A DNA stretch of 6,842 nt from Bacillota bacterium. GTDB taxonomy: Bacteria; Bacillota; UBA994. This document shows positions 5,965 to 6,842 of this stretch, in pieces. Both the position numbers and the translations under genes were made by a program. Each line of letters opens with the position of its first letter. Position 1 is the first letter of the stretch. The notes under the pieces were generated by a model, which did no database searches, was not told the DNA's origin, and was given only the letters and a program-made list of their open reading frames with translations. Location of the stretch: NCBI GenBank assembly GCA_018725275.1, contig QLUC01000088.1, positions 1 to 6,842 on the forward strand, read 5' to 3'.

Positions 5965-6842
5965 ACTTACCCACCTTCACTTGAGCAGCGGCGCCTACGC
6001 CAGCTATTGCTGTACCGTCACAGCCGGGGAAGGGAATGCCTAGCACTTGGGCCATCGTTGGGGCAATATCCACCATATGCAGAGGCCCCAGAGCCCCCCG
6101 CCGGGCAACCGCAGGCCCTGCGCCAATAAACACGCAGGTGTAATCCGGTTTATCGAGCGAATAGCCGTGGTTAGCGAACTTCCCTACTGTGGGGGGTATT
6201 TCTAGTATCGCAGGTTCGTCAAATGCCTCCTCGAACGTAAACCCATCCTTAGCCTCGACAGCCGCAGCTATGCCTTTCCCGACGCGGAGCGCGGCTAGGC
6301 ACTCGCCTGTCAACACGCGCTCAATACCCCACTTCCCCGCCGCGGAAGCCGCTTCAAGTGCTGCAATCGCCAGCGCGCGCGTATCGACATCGCCATCTTT
6401 CACATAAAGATAAGCGCTGCCTCCGTTACACTGCAGGTAGGCTCGCCACTCGGTGGAGCCACTCTCTTGCCCTTGTAACCCCGCCGCGCGCAGCAATATG
6501 TTTGGCCTCACGCGGGTGTTGACGTCAAGCTGCCCGTGGTCGCCAACAACTAAGAAGGTTGTTTCAGCGTAGGTGCCGGCAGCTTTTGTAGCAGCGATAA
6601 TCTCCGCTAAACGCCTGTCCATGCGCTCGAGCGCAGCCTTTGCTTCCCCGCTCTTGGTTCCGTAATAATGCTTCCGGTCGTCAAGGTCGATAAGGTGAAC
6701 CATAGTCAGGTGCGGGCGGCGTGTCTTGATGGTATGCACGGCGCAGGCGGTGGTATAGTCGTCAAGATAAGGCTGACCGATACCTTGCCTAATGTGGCGA
6801 AAGCGCAGCTCTAGTTCCATGCAGTACAAAGTGCTCCCGTTA
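5954..6842 (-). CDS. Alkaline-phosphatase-superfamily phosphodiesterase/pyrophosphatase (5' end outside window)
   Basis: A metal-dependent hydrolase of the AP superfamily, nearest to the type I phosphodiesterase/nucleotide pyrophosphatase branch. The frame stays open through the right edge, so the visible 290-odd residues are the C-terminal part; a TTG at 6827-6829 is in frame but has no supporting site and is not the true start. Numbering from that TTG, the two-metal ligands visible are D50 and H54 in DLDDRKHYYG, D97-H98 in VVGDHGQ, and H221 in ANHGYSLDKPDYTCVFIGAGP (the last is the family's C-terminal His motif). MVDIAPTMAQVLGIP closes the fold. The missing N-terminal part should carry the first Asp ligand and the Thr/Ser nucleophile, so activity and any signal peptide cannot be judged. 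The substrate is unknown: phosphodiesters, nucleotides, phosphonates or sulfates are all hydrolysed by relatives. Stop overlaps the start of the OFA transporter, implying a shared operon and perhaps uptake or export of a product. Confidence 0.85.
   Translation of the reverse strand, partial: NGSTLYCMELELRFRHIRQGIGQPYLDDYTTACAVHTIKTRRPHLTMVHLIDLDDRKHYYGTKSGEAKAALERMDRRLAEIIAATKAAGTYAETTFLVVGDHGQLDVNTRVRPNILLRAAGLQGQESGSTEWRAYLQCNGGSAYLYVKDGDVDTRALAIAALEAASAAGKWGIERVLTGECLAALRVGKGIAAAVEAKDGFTFEEAFDEPAILEIPPTVGKFANHGYSLDKPDYTCVFIGAGPAVARRGALGPLHMVDIAPTMAQVLGIPFPGCDGTAIAGVGAAAQVKVGKYGS

Overview
The window looks like a stretch of a Bacillota (Firmicutes) chromosome, probably an anaerobic Clostridia or Negativicutes type. 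This is inferred from purine-rich Gram-positive-type ribosome binding sites (AAAGGAGG, AAGGTGG), the YozG-like small HTH regulator placed just before a membrane-protein gene, an IS66-type transposition gene of clostridial flavour, and an oxalate/formate-antiporter-family (OFA) transporter. The genus cannot be read from the sequence. Every supported gene lies on the minus strand, so transcription runs from the right edge towards base 1.

Right part (4699-6842): the 3' end of an alkaline-phosphatase-superfamily phosphodiesterase gene, whose 5' end is outside the window, overlaps by 11 nt the start of a complete OFA-type major facilitator gene. The two are evidently one translationally coupled transcript. 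A roughly 110-nt gap follows, with short inverted repeats and a good sigma-A-like promoter. It leads to an AT-richer gene for a type II glycerate kinase (3450-4586), which ends in a hairpin overlapping its stop codon.

Middle part (2729-3449): a scarred zone. The left end and 5' coding region of an IS66-family element lie directly downstream of the glycerate kinase gene, including a hairpin that would bury the transposase-accessory ribosome binding site. No tnpB or tnpC is present, so the element is dead. Next comes an intergenic region with a promoter (TTGCTA-17-TATACT) overlapped by two TATTG-N5-CAATA inverted repeats spaced exactly 21 bp apart, a strong operator candidate. The promoter drives a Cro/C1-type regulator gene that carries two frame lesions and is a pseudogene here.

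Left part (1-2732): the pseudogene's stop codon overlaps the start of a large gene for a 798-residue protein with a multi-pass DUF4153/DUF4173-like membrane half fused to a C-terminal half that looks like an extracytoplasmic TolB/WD40-like beta-propeller. About 335 bases without a supported gene follow, with one bulged hairpin.

How the parts work together: the regulator and membrane protein form an autoregulated pair of a type common in Firmicutes, but the regulator has been broken, leaving operators that may now be orphaned. The phosphodiesterase and transporter pair may release and move an organic anion or phosphoester product. Whether glycerate kinase belongs to the same pathway is uncertain, because its own promoter, different composition and adjacent IS remnant suggest separate acquisition. 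No wholly new system is proven. The best candidates for follow-up are the phased twin operators with the broken regulator, and the membrane-propeller fusion protein.
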